Shown here in pieces: positions 26,700 through 36,808 of a DNA stretch of 64,000 nt. Under the pieces are notes generated by a model. It was given only the letters and a program-made list of their open reading frames with translations, made no database searches and was not told the origin of the DNA. This DNA comes from CAZGNZ01 sp964527215 (lineage in GTDB: Bacteria; Fidelibacterota; Marinisomatia; SCGC-AAA003-L08; JACNLC01): the NCBI GenBank assembly GCA_964527215.1, contig CAZGNZ010000003.1, positions 1 to 64,000 of the forward strand, given 5' to 3'. The stretch's first letter is position 1, and every line of letters begins with the position of its first letter. The translations under genes were made by a program, and so were the position numbers.

Positions 26700-28790
26700 A
26701 TGAAGAAGTACTTGCCTTTACTTTTCATAATCGCCGCCCTCTTTGTGTTTTTCGGCTGTGACGATTCGGACGATGACAGTGCATCCGAAAACGGAATGGT
26801 GAACACACTGGGTGAAGGATCGGTTGGGAACGGCGAAACCGGAAATGTCGCCGACTATTTCCCGTATCTGAGTGATCAGGTGCAGATAGACGCCAAATAC
26901 TGGCGCTACAGTGCACTCACTATTGTGTACCCCAGGCTTTTTGACCCGGATGCAGATACGCTGAATTTCAGCACGTTTCCGGAATATGTGGTGACTGGCG
27001 GACCGGGTTACAGCTTCGGGGATCATTTCCGGAAAATCACCCCGGATGATGATCCTGCATCGTATTTGACTCCCACTTTGATTGAGTCTTACAATGAAGC
27101 GGTGGAAGACTCCATCCTTGTGAATTCCACTGCTTTCCGGCATGTGGATTCCCTGGTCTGGAACGAGGCCGATGAAGTCCTGCGGGACCTGCAGTATTAC
27201 ACTGTTGTTAAATCTGCCTATGATCGCCAGGAAATCAATATTGCCCATGCCGATGACTGGGAACGACATGTATATGAAGCGGTCCTGGGTGAGATGGTGG
27301 AAGAAGGTCTGGTGATTGTGGATCTCAATGAATGGGATGAAGAAACGATCACCATGGTTTCGGATACTCCCGATACATTCCTGGTTGAATTTTTCTTCGA
27401 CCGACGAATTATGACCAGCGACTCTCTCATCTACAGGCAAAACTGTGACTGCAATGACAATGGCATCTGGGATGATGCCGCAGAAGAAATACTGGGTGAT
27501 TTTAACGAAAACGGCATCTATGATGAAGGCGAGTTTACCGACACCGGCAACGGTATTTGGGATGATGATGAACCGTTTGTCGATTCACCCAGTGAAGGTA
27601 TTCAGGGTGAGTGGGATGCCTTTGAAGCGTTTCAGGATCGAAACTGCAATGATATCTGGGATGCGGCCGAAGTATACACCGATGTAAATGACAACGGCAG
27701 TTATGATTACGGCGAACCCTTCACTGACCGCGGCAACGGCATCTATGATGAACCCGAGTGCTATACGGACATCAATTTTGACGGCACTATTACAGAAGAT
27801 GAAATATTCCATTTCGAAAATATCGCCAATAATCTGCTGGTATCGTATGAGAACGGTGATCCTGTTATTCTTGAAAATGTCCAGCCCGGAGAAGGTATGG
27901 TTTCACGGTTTGGACATGTCTATGGTGATATCATCGAAACGGTGACATTTATCGATTCTATTACCCTTTCGGTGGACAATGTGGACAGCGTGATTACCAC
28001 CTTCACAAATCATATCGTAAATGAAATGGAAGATGCCGGAGCGCTGGAAGAGTACTCCATTGCCAAAGTTCAGTTTAATTTCCTGGATGCTGGCAGCGGC
28101 CAGGATGTCCATGTGTATGACTATCATCTGTTTAACCGGAACGAATCCGATCACATCGGCGAGCTGGCATATCCCAGTTATATTTTCCCCGACGGGTTTT
28201 ACGGCGAAGTCCCCGGACATCTGGACTGGGGCGGAGAACTGGCTGACGGATTCTGGTACGAGGAAAATCCGGTGGAAGCCATACTCTATTACACTCGGGA
28301 CGGATTGCTGAGGGATGGTGAACGTTTTTCCACCGACACCCTGGCGGTCACCGATCACGGTGTGTATTATGTTGAGAATTATTATGCCGTTGACAAGGAT
28401 ACCATCAGTATTCCGTATGGTGACAATATCTCGCGACCGGACTGTTTCAGAATTACCCGTGAAACCCGAATGAGTCTTCGGGGCAGTGCCATAGAGTTTG
28501 GTCAGCGCAGCACAACATGGCTCGTTCGGGATCTGGGAATAGCCCGCGAGAATGTGGACATCCGCTGGACCGAACCGGCCTGGATGCAGGATGAAGACTG
28601 GGCGGAATATTCCAAAGTGGAACTCATTGATTTCCGCAGTCAGGACCTTGGCCGCCGTCTGCCGCTGTTCGGCAGCAGCAGGGCGGTCGATCTGGATGAG
28701 TTTGATGAGATCGGAGACTTTAATTACGATCCCTATCAGAAACGCCGCACTGCTGGATTAACCAGAGTACAACTCCCGGTAAATGATTAA
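26700..28790 (+). CDS. Lipoprotein with calcium-loop (DxNxNGxxD) repeats
   Basis: A 696-residue lipoprotein. The signal peptide MKKYLPLLFIIAALFVFFGC ends in a lipobox, followed by DDSDDDSASENG, again an acidic surface-export-like stretch. Residues about 249-368 hold repeated acidic loops (DCNDNGIWDD, DFNENGIYDEGEF, DVNDNGSYDYGEPF, DINFDGTITEDE) resembling EF-hand or thrombospondin type 3 calcium loops. I do not recognise a family for the rest. It starts 56 bases after the previous gene, and its stop overlaps a possible ATG of the next gene. It occupies the position where a SusD-type partner would be expected beside a TonB receptor, but it shows no SusD features I can see. A surface ligand-binding lipoprotein working with the receptor is inferred. 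Confidence 0.75.
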   Translation: MKKYLPLLFIIAALFVFFGCDDSDDDSASENGMVNTLGEGSVGNGETGNVADYFPYLSDQVQIDAKYWRYSALTIVYPRLFDPDADTLNFSTFPEYVVTGGPGYSFGDHFRKITPDDDPASYLTPTLIESYNEAVEDSILVNSTAFRHVDSLVWNEADEVLRDLQYYTVVKSAYDRQEINIAHADDWERHVYEAVLGEMVEEGLVIVDLNEWDEETITMVSDTPDTFLVEFFFDRRIMTSDSLIYRQNCDCNDNGIWDDAAEEILGDFNENGIYDEGEFTDTGNGIWDDDEPFVDSPSEGIQGEWDAFEAFQDRNCNDIWDAAEVYTDVNDNGSYDYGEPFTDRGNGIYDEPECYTDINFDGTITEDEIFHFENIANNLLVSYENGDPVILENVQPGEGMVSRFGHVYGDIIETVTFIDSITLSVDNVDSVITTFTNHIVNEMEDAGALEEYSIAKVQFNFLDAGSGQDVHVYDYHLFNRNESDHIGELAYPSYIFPDGFYGEVPGHLDWGGELADGFWYEENPVEAILYYTRDGLLRDGERFSTDTLAVTDHGVYYVENYYAVDKDTISIPYGDNISRPDCFRITRETRMSLRGSAIEFGQRSTTWLVRDLGIARENVDIRWTEPAWMQDEDWAEYSKVELIDFRSQDLGRRLPLFGSSRAVDLDEFDEIGDFNYDPYQKRRTAGLTRVQLPVND

Positions 28791-28806
28791 GAAGGAAATG
28801 AGAACT

Positions 28807-31800
28807 ATGGTTAAAAAATCCATCAACACCATTTTATTCGCCATTCTGATAACCGGTGCGCTGTTCGCCGGAACTGACGGAACCCTCCGCGGAAAAATCA
28901 AGGATGTTTCCACTGGTGAGCCTGTCCCGGGGGCACAGATTTATATTGCCGATCTTCAGATCGGAGCCATCACGGATATGGAAGGGAGCTACATGATCCT
29001 GAATATCCCGATTGGAACCTATGACATTACCATCTCAATGATGGGCTATAAAAAACATATTGAGCAGGGTGTATCCATCATCATGGATAAAACCCAGTGG
29101 CTGGATGTTCAGCTGGAAGTATCCAAAATCGGTATGGATGAAGTGGTGGTCCGAGGGGCACAGGACAAGCTGGTTGACACCGGTGAAACCCACAAAACCA
29201 CCACGGTCAGCTCCAAGGACATTGAATCCCTGCCGATTCGTGATATTTCAGAGCTGTACACTCTGCAGGCCGGGGTGGTCAAGGTGGAAAGCCGCACCCA
29301 GGGAATTCCGGATCATGAAGAACGCGGGCTGGAGGAAGTACACGTCCGCGGCGGACGGTCCGGAGAAATCGCCTACATGATCGACGGTCTGTATATTCGG
29401 AATCCAATTTTTGGCGGCATTGGCAACGGCACCCGGCTCAACCTGTTTGCCATCAAGGAATTTGACTGGCAGCCCGGCGGTTTCAACGCCGAATACGGGG
29501 ATGCCATGTCAGCCGTGTCCAACTGGCATACCGCTTCCGGTGAGGAGGAGTATCAGTACCGGTTTAAATATGAAACCAGCCTGGTGGGTGCTGCCATGGG
29601 CAACGAATACGATGAACTCCGGGGCTATAACGATTACAATATCGGTTTCGGAGGACCGGTGCCATTTATGGAACGCCTGAAATTCTGGGTTTCCGGTCAG
29701 TACACCAATAATGATCACTACCGGGTTTACGAATTTGATGATCTGGTGTATGTCAATCATGACGAAGATGTATTTCCGTTTCTGCTGGATACGGAAACCA
29801 ATTTCATGAACAAAGACAATCTGGTGCAGCCGTGGGATGATGAAGCCGGTTTCAGAGGATTCGGTTTTGACAAAACATTAGATTACTTTGCCAAACTGAG
29901 CTACAAGCATACCCCAAAGCTGCGGTTCAATGCCTCCTACTGGAATGTTGCCGCGCATCGGAAAGTGTTTAATCCGCGGTATCTGTACTGGGATGACGGC
30001 CAGAATGAACTGTTCCGGGATACCGAACGGTTTACGGTTGAAGTGGACCACACCCTGGAAAAGAAGGTTTTCGGCAAATTCTCAGTGTTTTACACATTTC
30101 GTCTTTCCCGTTTTGTACAGGAGCAGTTTCAGGGTGTCCGCTGGCAGGACAGTGACAGCGACGGCTATCCCGACTGGTTCGAATGGCGGTATTCCGCCGG
30201 TGATCCGGACAAAAACTACCGGACCCTTTCCGATCCCTACAATCCCAATATGGTGCCCTATACCGTGTCGCCTGACGGTGAATCCATCTGGTATCATCAG
30301 AAGGATGATGTGAGCGGCTGGTATTACGGTCAAACCCCAGGTGCTTATAACTGGGATGCGGCAGAGCAGTTTCTGGATGCCAACGGCAACGGACTCTGGG
30401 ATGACGGTGAATACTGGATTGACAACCAGGGTCAGTGGGATCAGGGTGAACCTTTTGTGGATGATAATGACAACAATGCCTGGGATCCCGGCGAATACTG
30501 GATTGACCAGAACGGAAACGGCTGGGACGGTCCCGTCCTGAAGGAAAAAGCCATTTACCGGGACGGCAGCTACTGGCTGATGCCGGATATGTATGTGGAC
30601 TACAACGATCATCTGGATTATCGGTATGTGGAACATATGTATGAAGTGGACCCCTGGTGGTTTGCCAATGCCGGCTACAATCCCAATTTTTCCGGGCTGC
30701 CTCAGGATCAGCTGTACTTCATGCCTACCGGAGATGACTATTACTGGAATGAAGGAAAGGCTTTCGGCGGCAGTGACCGTTTTTATGGTGAATCCACTGC
30801 CATCACCGATGAAGCACGATTTGATCTGACATCCCAGCTGACGGATAAATGGAAAGTACGTACCGGTGTGGACTGGAAAATTCACAAACTGAACTTTTAT
30901 GAAATTATCAATCCCTGGGGTGAATTGGGACCGGATTCAGATGACAAGACCATCCAGGATTTCTCGGAAGCATTTGAGGATACCGGCCCGGACGGACTCC
31001 TTCCCGGGGACGACCTTTATCTCGGTCCGGATGAGGGTGAGAACAACGGTCGCTGGGATGACGGTGAATATTATGACGATGACAACGGTAACGGAGAATA
31101 TGATGATTTCCGTGAGCCGGAAGAATTCTCGTACTACATCCAGAATACCTTTGAAGTCCCCTGGATGGTAGTGAATGCCGGTGTCCGTGTGGACGGCGTG
31201 AAATACAACACGAAGGTTTGGGCAGATCCGTCAGGTGATTATTCTCCCACTCGTCCCTACTATTACAACGATGTCGGCATTGACGGCATTCCGGGCAACG
31301 AAGATGAAGGTGAAGGCAATCTGGCGTGGGATGAAGGAGAGCCTGTCAGCACGCTTCCCGAATTTTCCGGTGCTTCTCAGCAGGTGCTCTTTATGGATGC
31401 CGACTGGTTCTGGAAAGTCAGTCCCCGTCTGGGCATCAGTCATGTGATCACCGACAAAGCTTCCTTTACATTCAACTATGGTGTGTATTATCAGACGCCT
31501 ATTTTCCAGAATGTATATCTGAACACCAGTCTCCAGGCCGATCCTGTTGAATTCTTTGAAGGTGGTGAAGGGGCTATCGGAAATGCCACCATGTCCGCTT
31601 CCAGAACTCAGTCCTATGAATTTGCCTTCAATGTGCAGGTGGGTCAGTTCTGGGCATACACCATTGGTGCCTGGGTGAAAAATATGGACCAGCTGGTTAC
31701 CTCCAAAGTGCAGAAGAGCGGCCAGTACACGTACCGGGTCTTCTCAAATGGTGATTACGGTTCTGCAAAAGGCATTGACATCACTCTCGAGAATCGGGGA

Positions 31801-32376
31801 CTGGTAAGTACAATGCTCCAGTACACCTACTCTGTTGCAAAGGCCAACAGTGAATACGACTGGGCATCTCTTGGCTGGGAAGCCATGAATGCCGCCTCCC
31901 AGGAATTCCTGATGCCCTATGATCGTACCCACGACCTGACCTTTAGTCTGTACACCATCATGCCGTTTGGCATCGTGGGCGGTATCACCGGTTTTTATCA
32001 GTCCGGCGCTCCTTATACGCCCGTGATTGAAGAATCCTCCGGCAACTTCAAGTCCGATGAAGAGAACAAATACTCCAAACGGGCACCGGATTACCGAAAC
32101 ATCAATCTTTCATTCTCCAAGTATATCCGCATTGACGATTACAAGGTGACCCTTGGAATGAATGTGTTCAATATGATGGATGAACGGAATCCCATTGATA
32201 TTTACCCGGTCACAGGTACTGCGGATGATCCGGGAGAATACTACACTGAAAACATCGGGCTGCCCACGGAGGTGCCGGAACAGCTCCAGGCCAAATCCGG
32301 ATCGTATTATGATCAGCCCTGGTTTTATTCCTCTCCCCGGCAGATCAATTTCTTCGTGCGGGTGGATTTTAACTGA
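28807..32376 (+). CDS. TonB-dependent outer-membrane receptor with carboxypeptidase-regulatory-like N-terminal domain
   Basis: A receptor of 1189 residues. ATG at 28807 is chosen because GAAGGA at 28791-28796 sits about 10 bases upstream and it begins a clean signal peptide (MVKKSINTILFAILITGALFAG). In-frame ATGs at 28798 and 28783 are alternatives, and the latter overlaps the upstream stop. Residues about 25-105 form a carboxypeptidase-regulatory-like fold (GKIKDVSTGEPVPGAQIYI). A plug domain follows (VHVRGGRSGEIAYMIDGLYI; FNAEYGDAMSAVSNW), then a large beta-barrel ending INFFVRVDFN. Calcium-loop repeats like those of the two upstream lipoproteins interrupt barrel loops near 518-578 (DANGNGLWDDGEYW, DDNDNNAWDPGEYW) and 741-767 (DDDNGNGEYDD). 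This is SusC-like in architecture, so energised uptake of an oligomer is likely. The substrate is unknown and no SusD is present. Confidence 0.85.
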   Translation: MVKKSINTILFAILITGALFAGTDGTLRGKIKDVSTGEPVPGAQIYIADLQIGAITDMEGSYMILNIPIGTYDITISMMGYKKHIEQGVSIIMDKTQWLDVQLEVSKIGMDEVVVRGAQDKLVDTGETHKTTTVSSKDIESLPIRDISELYTLQAGVVKVESRTQGIPDHEERGLEEVHVRGGRSGEIAYMIDGLYIRNPIFGGIGNGTRLNLFAIKEFDWQPGGFNAEYGDAMSAVSNWHTASGEEEYQYRFKYETSLVGAAMGNEYDELRGYNDYNIGFGGPVPFMERLKFWVSGQYTNNDHYRVYEFDDLVYVNHDEDVFPFLLDTETNFMNKDNLVQPWDDEAGFRGFGFDKTLDYFAKLSYKHTPKLRFNASYWNVAAHRKVFNPRYLYWDDGQNELFRDTERFTVEVDHTLEKKVFGKFSVFYTFRLSRFVQEQFQGVRWQDSDSDGYPDWFEWRYSAGDPDKNYRTLSDPYNPNMVPYTVSPDGESIWYHQKDDVSGWYYGQTPGAYNWDAAEQFLDANGNGLWDDGEYWIDNQGQWDQGEPFVDDNDNNAWDPGEYWIDQNGNGWDGPVLKEKAIYRDGSYWLMPDMYVDYNDHLDYRYVEHMYEVDPWWFANAGYNPNFSGLPQDQLYFMPTGDDYYWNEGKAFGGSDRFYGESTAITDEARFDLTSQLTDKWKVRTGVDWKIHKLNFYEIINPWGELGPDSDDKTIQDFSEAFEDTGPDGLLPGDDLYLGPDEGENNGRWDDGEYYDDDNGNGEYDDFREPEEFSYYIQNTFEVPWMVVNAGVRVDGVKYNTKVWADPSGDYSPTRPYYYNDVGIDGIPGNEDEGEGNLAWDEGEPVSTLPEFSGASQQVLFMDADWFWKVSPRLGISHVITDKASFTFNYGVYYQTPIFQNVYLNTSLQADPVEFFEGGEGAIGNATMSASRTQSYEFAFNVQVGQFWAYTIGAWVKNMDQLVTSKVQKSGQYTYRVFSNGDYGSAKGIDITLENRGLVSTMLQYTYSVAKANSEYDWASLGWEAMNAASQEFLMPYDRTHDLTFSLYTIMPFGIVGGITGFYQSGAPYTPVIEESSGNFKSDEENKYSKRAPDYRNINLSFSKYIRIDDYKVTLGMNVFNMMDERNPIDIYPVTGTADDPGEYYTENIGLPTEVPEQLQAKSGSYYDQPWFYSSPRQINFFVRVDFN

Positions 32377-32408
32377 TCCGGCAATGTGAAACGGATTTCA
32401 GTGTATGA

Positions 32409-35400
32409 ATGAAAAAACTTAACAAAATAGGTAATATGGTGAAGAGACTTTCAATCATTGCAATTATCATATCCAGTCTGATCTGGTGCGCGGAAGAATC
32501 TGCCTACGATAATGATGAAACTCATTATTTTGACCCGCCCGCCTCATTGGGCAAAATTGGAGACTATTCCTATCCCACCAATCCCAGTAACGACCGTGCC
32601 ATGGGACTGGCTATCAAAGGTAAAACCAAATCCACGATCCTGAACTACGGGGACTTCATCGATATTGATGTTGACCGTGACGGGCAGTGGGATCAGTATC
32701 CGGCTGGTCTGTGGGGGGAATATGCCTATCTGCCGCAGGTGGGATTTATGGCCGGTGTTCCGGGAAACTATTATTCCTACAAATTCACCGACTGGAATAC
32801 CTCGGATTCTGAAGTATTCATCAGCAACAATGGTGAAAATATCCGGCTGTGGTGGTCTGACCAGGCCGGACGCAGCTGGCTGGAAAACGGCGCTGATGAT
32901 CCGAGCTACGTTGGTGTCCTGTTTGAGTCGTATAAGGACCGTGGGATCGTAGGGGTTGAAATTTTTGTGGAAAACCCGGTGTTTACAGATAAAAACCAGT
33001 GGATGCTGGATGTGGAAAACCAGACCCTGTTTATCACGGTGGTCGATGGCATTGATCCCCAGGTCGCCAATTCCTACGGGAATCAGAACCAGAAAAAAAG
33101 CATCGGCCTGATTTATCCCTGGGCCATGCGTCCAAGCCTGACTGGAAGAAACTCCAACTCGGATTTCGATTATTATGACTACGCCGGCTGTGATGAATTT
33201 GAGCAGGACTGGACCACCTGTGAGAACATGGATTATTATGGGGCCAATGTATCCGAGTCCTGGTACAAGCGGCGTTTTAACACAGACTGGCAGCCATCCA
33301 CAAAAGCCAGGATTTACACCCACAATACTATTGTAAATTCAGGAGATGTGTTTGGGAACACTCCCTATGTCCCCAGCAATGATGAATATCCGCTGCTGGC
33401 TCACAGTAATTTCACACAGACCTGGCCCACGGTGTACAATGAAGAGACCGGTCTGGATGAACCATTCTGGCCGGGCTGGTTCGCGGAGGATTACATCGAA
33501 GATCTTCCCGGCTGCACCGGAACCCGGAAGGATCCCAACTGCTGGACGGAAGTGAACGGCCGGTTTATTTCCGATTCGGATATTTTTATGGAATTTGATG
33601 ACCGCTGGGCCCATCGCGGATCCAATGTGAATACCAGCGGTGGATATGAGGAATACGGTTATCCACTTGGGCTGCGGGTTCAGGCTGAAGCCCATTCCTA
33701 TGGTATTGCCTATGCCGAAGACGTTATGTTTGTGACCGTGAAGGTGCGCAATGAAAGCGGCGATTTCTATGATGAGGAAGGCAATTTTCATGATGGAATC
33801 ATCCTGCCGGACGGCACCAAGATCAATGGCGGAAAAGGCTTTAACTACAAAGGCATGTCATTGGGTTTCTATTTTGACGCGGACTCCTACTCACAGGATG
33901 TTAACGGCAGCACGGCCGGCCGGTCGAATGATGATGATACCATGGAATACTACGACTCCATTCATGTGGTGAATAATGAAGAGCTGATCATTTCCATGGC
34001 GATGGTTTACGACTATGACGGTACCAGTGGCCTGGCCACCGGATCCGACCTGGGTGTGGTGGGCGTGCAGCTGCTGGATTCACCCATTGCCACCGATACG
34101 CTGTACAAGGAAATCCACGGTATTGACCGTCTGCCCGGTCAGAAACTGAAAATGACCGACTGGCACTGGTTCAACTGGTACAACCGTCCCGGTGTTGAAA
34201 GTCCCGGAATTGATCCCCCAACGGCTTCTCACAAGGAGGAGGTTCAGTACAAACTGATGACGGGTGACACCACCAACATCAGTCAGGAAGAAAAGGAGTG
34301 GTACTTCCATACCGCCAATCCGGCAACCGATCTGGATATCGAACTGAATCCGCACTTCGATTCCCTGGACGGGCTGGAACTTGAGCAGGATTTCCTGGAT
34401 GGAGAACTGGGACTGGATGCCGTGCTGATCATGAGCTGCGGACCCTTCGATATTGAGGTGGGTGAGGAAGTGCCTTTCTCGTTCACCATTATTTTCGGAC
34501 AGGATCCGGCAGACCTGATCCGCAACGCCGAATTTGCCCAGATCATGTACAACAGTCATTATCAGGGCTTTACGGCCCCCACCATCCCCAACGTCTTTGC
34601 CACAGTGGATCATGAACGTATTGTTCTGACCTGGGATGCCGTGGCGGAAAATTCCCGGGACGTGATCACAGGATACTCCGATTTTGAGGGATACAGGATA
34701 TATAAAAGTCTGGATGGCGGATCTACCTGGGGTGATCCTGAAGACATGATTTTTGACAATGAGCGAATTCATGTCGGCTGGGAACCTCTCGATCAGTTTG
34801 ACCTGACCTTTGACCAGGATATGAATCACTGCATCTATGAGAATGCAGACTGTTCTGATGATCTTGGCAACGCCCGGCAGGTGGATGTTCAGGACAATGA
34901 CCCGCTGGCACCCTGGTTTGATCTGGGAGACAATACCGGTCTGCAGCATACCTATGTGGATACCAACGTCATCGACGGTGTGGAATATACCTATTCGGTG
35001 ACGGCCTATGATATGGGTGTGGAAGCGGATTTTGAAGTCACCTGGTCGGAGGATGAAGAAGAAATTGAGGTGGATGTGGACGGTAACGGTGTGATCGATA
35101 CCGTGCTTACCATTACTACCTGGGTGCCGGACACCACCTGGGGGTCTTCAAATCCTGACCACTGGGCAACACCTTACGGCTATGCCAGTCTGGAGACATC
35201 CAAAGGAACCACAATCCACGATCCAAACTTCGTCACAGTGATTCCCGGATACCGCGCCACCAATATTACTTTCCCCGATATTGAAGAGAGTGAAGATTTC
35301 ATTATCGCCAACCCGGGGAATACCGGAAACGGGGATCGATTCTACAGCATCGTCAACGAGGAAGATCTCAGCAACAAACTGGTCCGGCTGGAGGTTCAGG

Positions 35401-36794
35401 CCGAAGCGGATACTGCCGACACTTTCGAGGGATACGCCCTTGCAGATCCGCGGATTTATGTTTACGAGATCAATAATCTGAGTGACCAGAAACCCATCCT
35501 GACAAACGGAATCGAGATGGTGGATATGGGGCTCGACAGCATCATGTACTACATGGATATGCCCGGCGCGGACAGCAGTGACGGTGTGATCTACGTGCCG
35601 GATTATGAAGTAAAAGACTATGAAATCCTGGGTATGGATGATGACGGCTATGAGAGCAATTTCAGTGATTTCTTTGACGGTATTCGGGTTCGTTTTGACA
35701 ATGGCCTGGGCACCATACCTGCTGATAACTCTGCGCTGATCCGTGAAACGGAGATGACCTTTCCGCCAGACTCCAATGGAGTCCCGCTGGTGGATATCCG
35801 ACTGCAGTATCGGGGTTCCGGTGTATTCACTCAGCGTCCGCCGTATGAATACAAAATAGAATTTTCAGTCACCAGCTATCTGGACTCGGCCGATATCACT
35901 ACCGGCAGCGGCTGTGAAGGTACGCCATTCATGATTGACGGCAACGGCAGGGTACCTTTCCCGTTTAAAATCACCAATTTGACAACCGGCAAACAGGTTA
36001 AAATCCGTCATAAGGACAACGGTCTTGGAGGTCAGCAGGCCGGTGACGGAAAAAACGACTGTCTATGGCAACGGGCCGAACCGCTGGAAATGTATCGGGA
36101 CGAAGTAATAACAACCAATAATCCTGATCCGTTTGAAGAATGGATATACACGATGTATATTGATTTGCCCTATGTGGATTTCCTGAGCTTCCAAGTTGAA
36201 CCATGGTACGCCACATCCAATTATGAAGAAGGGTTTATGGTATATCATGCCGACATGATCTGGGTCGCAAACGACATCATCACGCCGTCCAGTTTCAGTA
36301 TTGCCGACGGAGATACGATTAAGCCAAACACATGGTATGATCCTGACGGCGACGGCGTCAGTGACAACAAGTGGTTGCCCGTATATCCGTGGGAAGACGG
36401 AGATTACATGATTATCAAACCGGCCCGCTGGTTTGTGGACGGTGATTCATGGGTAGCGGATCTGTCACTGCTGGGCGAGCCCCATGAAGTAACTCAGGAA
36501 GAGCTTGAAATGGTGAAGGTTGTGCCCAATCCGTACATTGTCAGCTCGGAGTTCAACGAATCCAAGCATGTGAAAAAAATGCGCTTTACGCATCTGCCCC
36601 AGCAATGTAAAATCACGATTTACACCATTACCGGTGAGAAAATCAATGAACTGGAGCATGATGATCCCTATGAAGGCAATCTGTGGTGGAACCTTCGAAC
36701 GCTGAACAATCAGGAGGTGGCCCCCGGGCTGTATATCTACACGGTTGAATCCGACGGTAAAAAACATATCGGCAAATTTGCCGTGGTACGTTAA
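32409..36794 (+). CDS. Large secreted protein of TonB-receptor operon, sorting-like tail
   Basis: A 1461-residue exported protein, 32 bases after the receptor gene. An N-terminal hydrophobic segment (VKRLSIIAIIISSLIWCAEES) is a signal peptide; the cysteine could be lipidated, but a tryptophan before it is atypical. An in-frame ATG at 32436 would give a more usual signal peptide length. The centre contains an FN3-like segment near 720-870 (PTIPNVFATVDHERIVLTWD). The tail, about 1368-1461, has PNPYIVSSEF, ITIYTITGEKI and VAPGLYIYTVES and ends KFAVVR. This is the fold and order of a T9SS type A sorting domain, although PNPY replaces NYPNPFNP. I do not recognise the bulk of the protein. Its place between a TonB receptor and a PorV-like barrel suggests a surface protein delivered by T9SS. 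Confidence 0.7.
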   Translation: MKKLNKIGNMVKRLSIIAIIISSLIWCAEESAYDNDETHYFDPPASLGKIGDYSYPTNPSNDRAMGLAIKGKTKSTILNYGDFIDIDVDRDGQWDQYPAGLWGEYAYLPQVGFMAGVPGNYYSYKFTDWNTSDSEVFISNNGENIRLWWSDQAGRSWLENGADDPSYVGVLFESYKDRGIVGVEIFVENPVFTDKNQWMLDVENQTLFITVVDGIDPQVANSYGNQNQKKSIGLIYPWAMRPSLTGRNSNSDFDYYDYAGCDEFEQDWTTCENMDYYGANVSESWYKRRFNTDWQPSTKARIYTHNTIVNSGDVFGNTPYVPSNDEYPLLAHSNFTQTWPTVYNEETGLDEPFWPGWFAEDYIEDLPGCTGTRKDPNCWTEVNGRFISDSDIFMEFDDRWAHRGSNVNTSGGYEEYGYPLGLRVQAEAHSYGIAYAEDVMFVTVKVRNESGDFYDEEGNFHDGIILPDGTKINGGKGFNYKGMSLGFYFDADSYSQDVNGSTAGRSNDDDTMEYYDSIHVVNNEELIISMAMVYDYDGTSGLATGSDLGVVGVQLLDSPIATDTLYKEIHGIDRLPGQKLKMTDWHWFNWYNRPGVESPGIDPPTASHKEEVQYKLMTGDTTNISQEEKEWYFHTANPATDLDIELNPHFDSLDGLELEQDFLDGELGLDAVLIMSCGPFDIEVGEEVPFSFTIIFGQDPADLIRNAEFAQIMYNSHYQGFTAPTIPNVFATVDHERIVLTWDAVAENSRDVITGYSDFEGYRIYKSLDGGSTWGDPEDMIFDNERIHVGWEPLDQFDLTFDQDMNHCIYENADCSDDLGNARQVDVQDNDPLAPWFDLGDNTGLQHTYVDTNVIDGVEYTYSVTAYDMGVEADFEVTWSEDEEEIEVDVDGNGVIDTVLTITTWVPDTTWGSSNPDHWATPYGYASLETSKGTTIHDPNFVTVIPGYRATNITFPDIEESEDFIIANPGNTGNGDRFYSIVNEEDLSNKLVRLEVQAEADTADTFEGYALADPRIYVYEINNLSDQKPILTNGIEMVDMGLDSIMYYMDMPGADSSDGVIYVPDYEVKDYEILGMDDDGYESNFSDFFDGIRVRFDNGLGTIPADNSALIRETEMTFPPDSNGVPLVDIRLQYRGSGVFTQRPPYEYKIEFSVTSYLDSADITTGSGCEGTPFMIDGNGRVPFPFKITNLTTGKQVKIRHKDNGLGGQQAGDGKNDCLWQRAEPLEMYRDEVITTNNPDPFEEWIYTMYIDLPYVDFLSFQVEPWYATSNYEEGFMVYHADMIWVANDIITPSSFSIADGDTIKPNTWYDPDGDGVSDNKWLPVYPWEDGDYMIIKPARWFVDGDSWVADLSLLGEPHEVTQEELEMVKVVPNPYIVSSEFNESKHVKKMRFTHLPQQCKITIYTITGEKINELEHDDPYEGNLWWNLRTLNNQEVAPGLYIYTVESDGKKHIGKFAVVR

Positions 36795-36808
36795 GAGAGA
36801 GTGTGAAC

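Noticed and set aside
26700..28790. SusD-type partner of the TonB receptor
   Set aside because: It is a lipoprotein in the right place but lacks the helical TPR-type pattern of SusD. Its visible features are acidic calcium loops.
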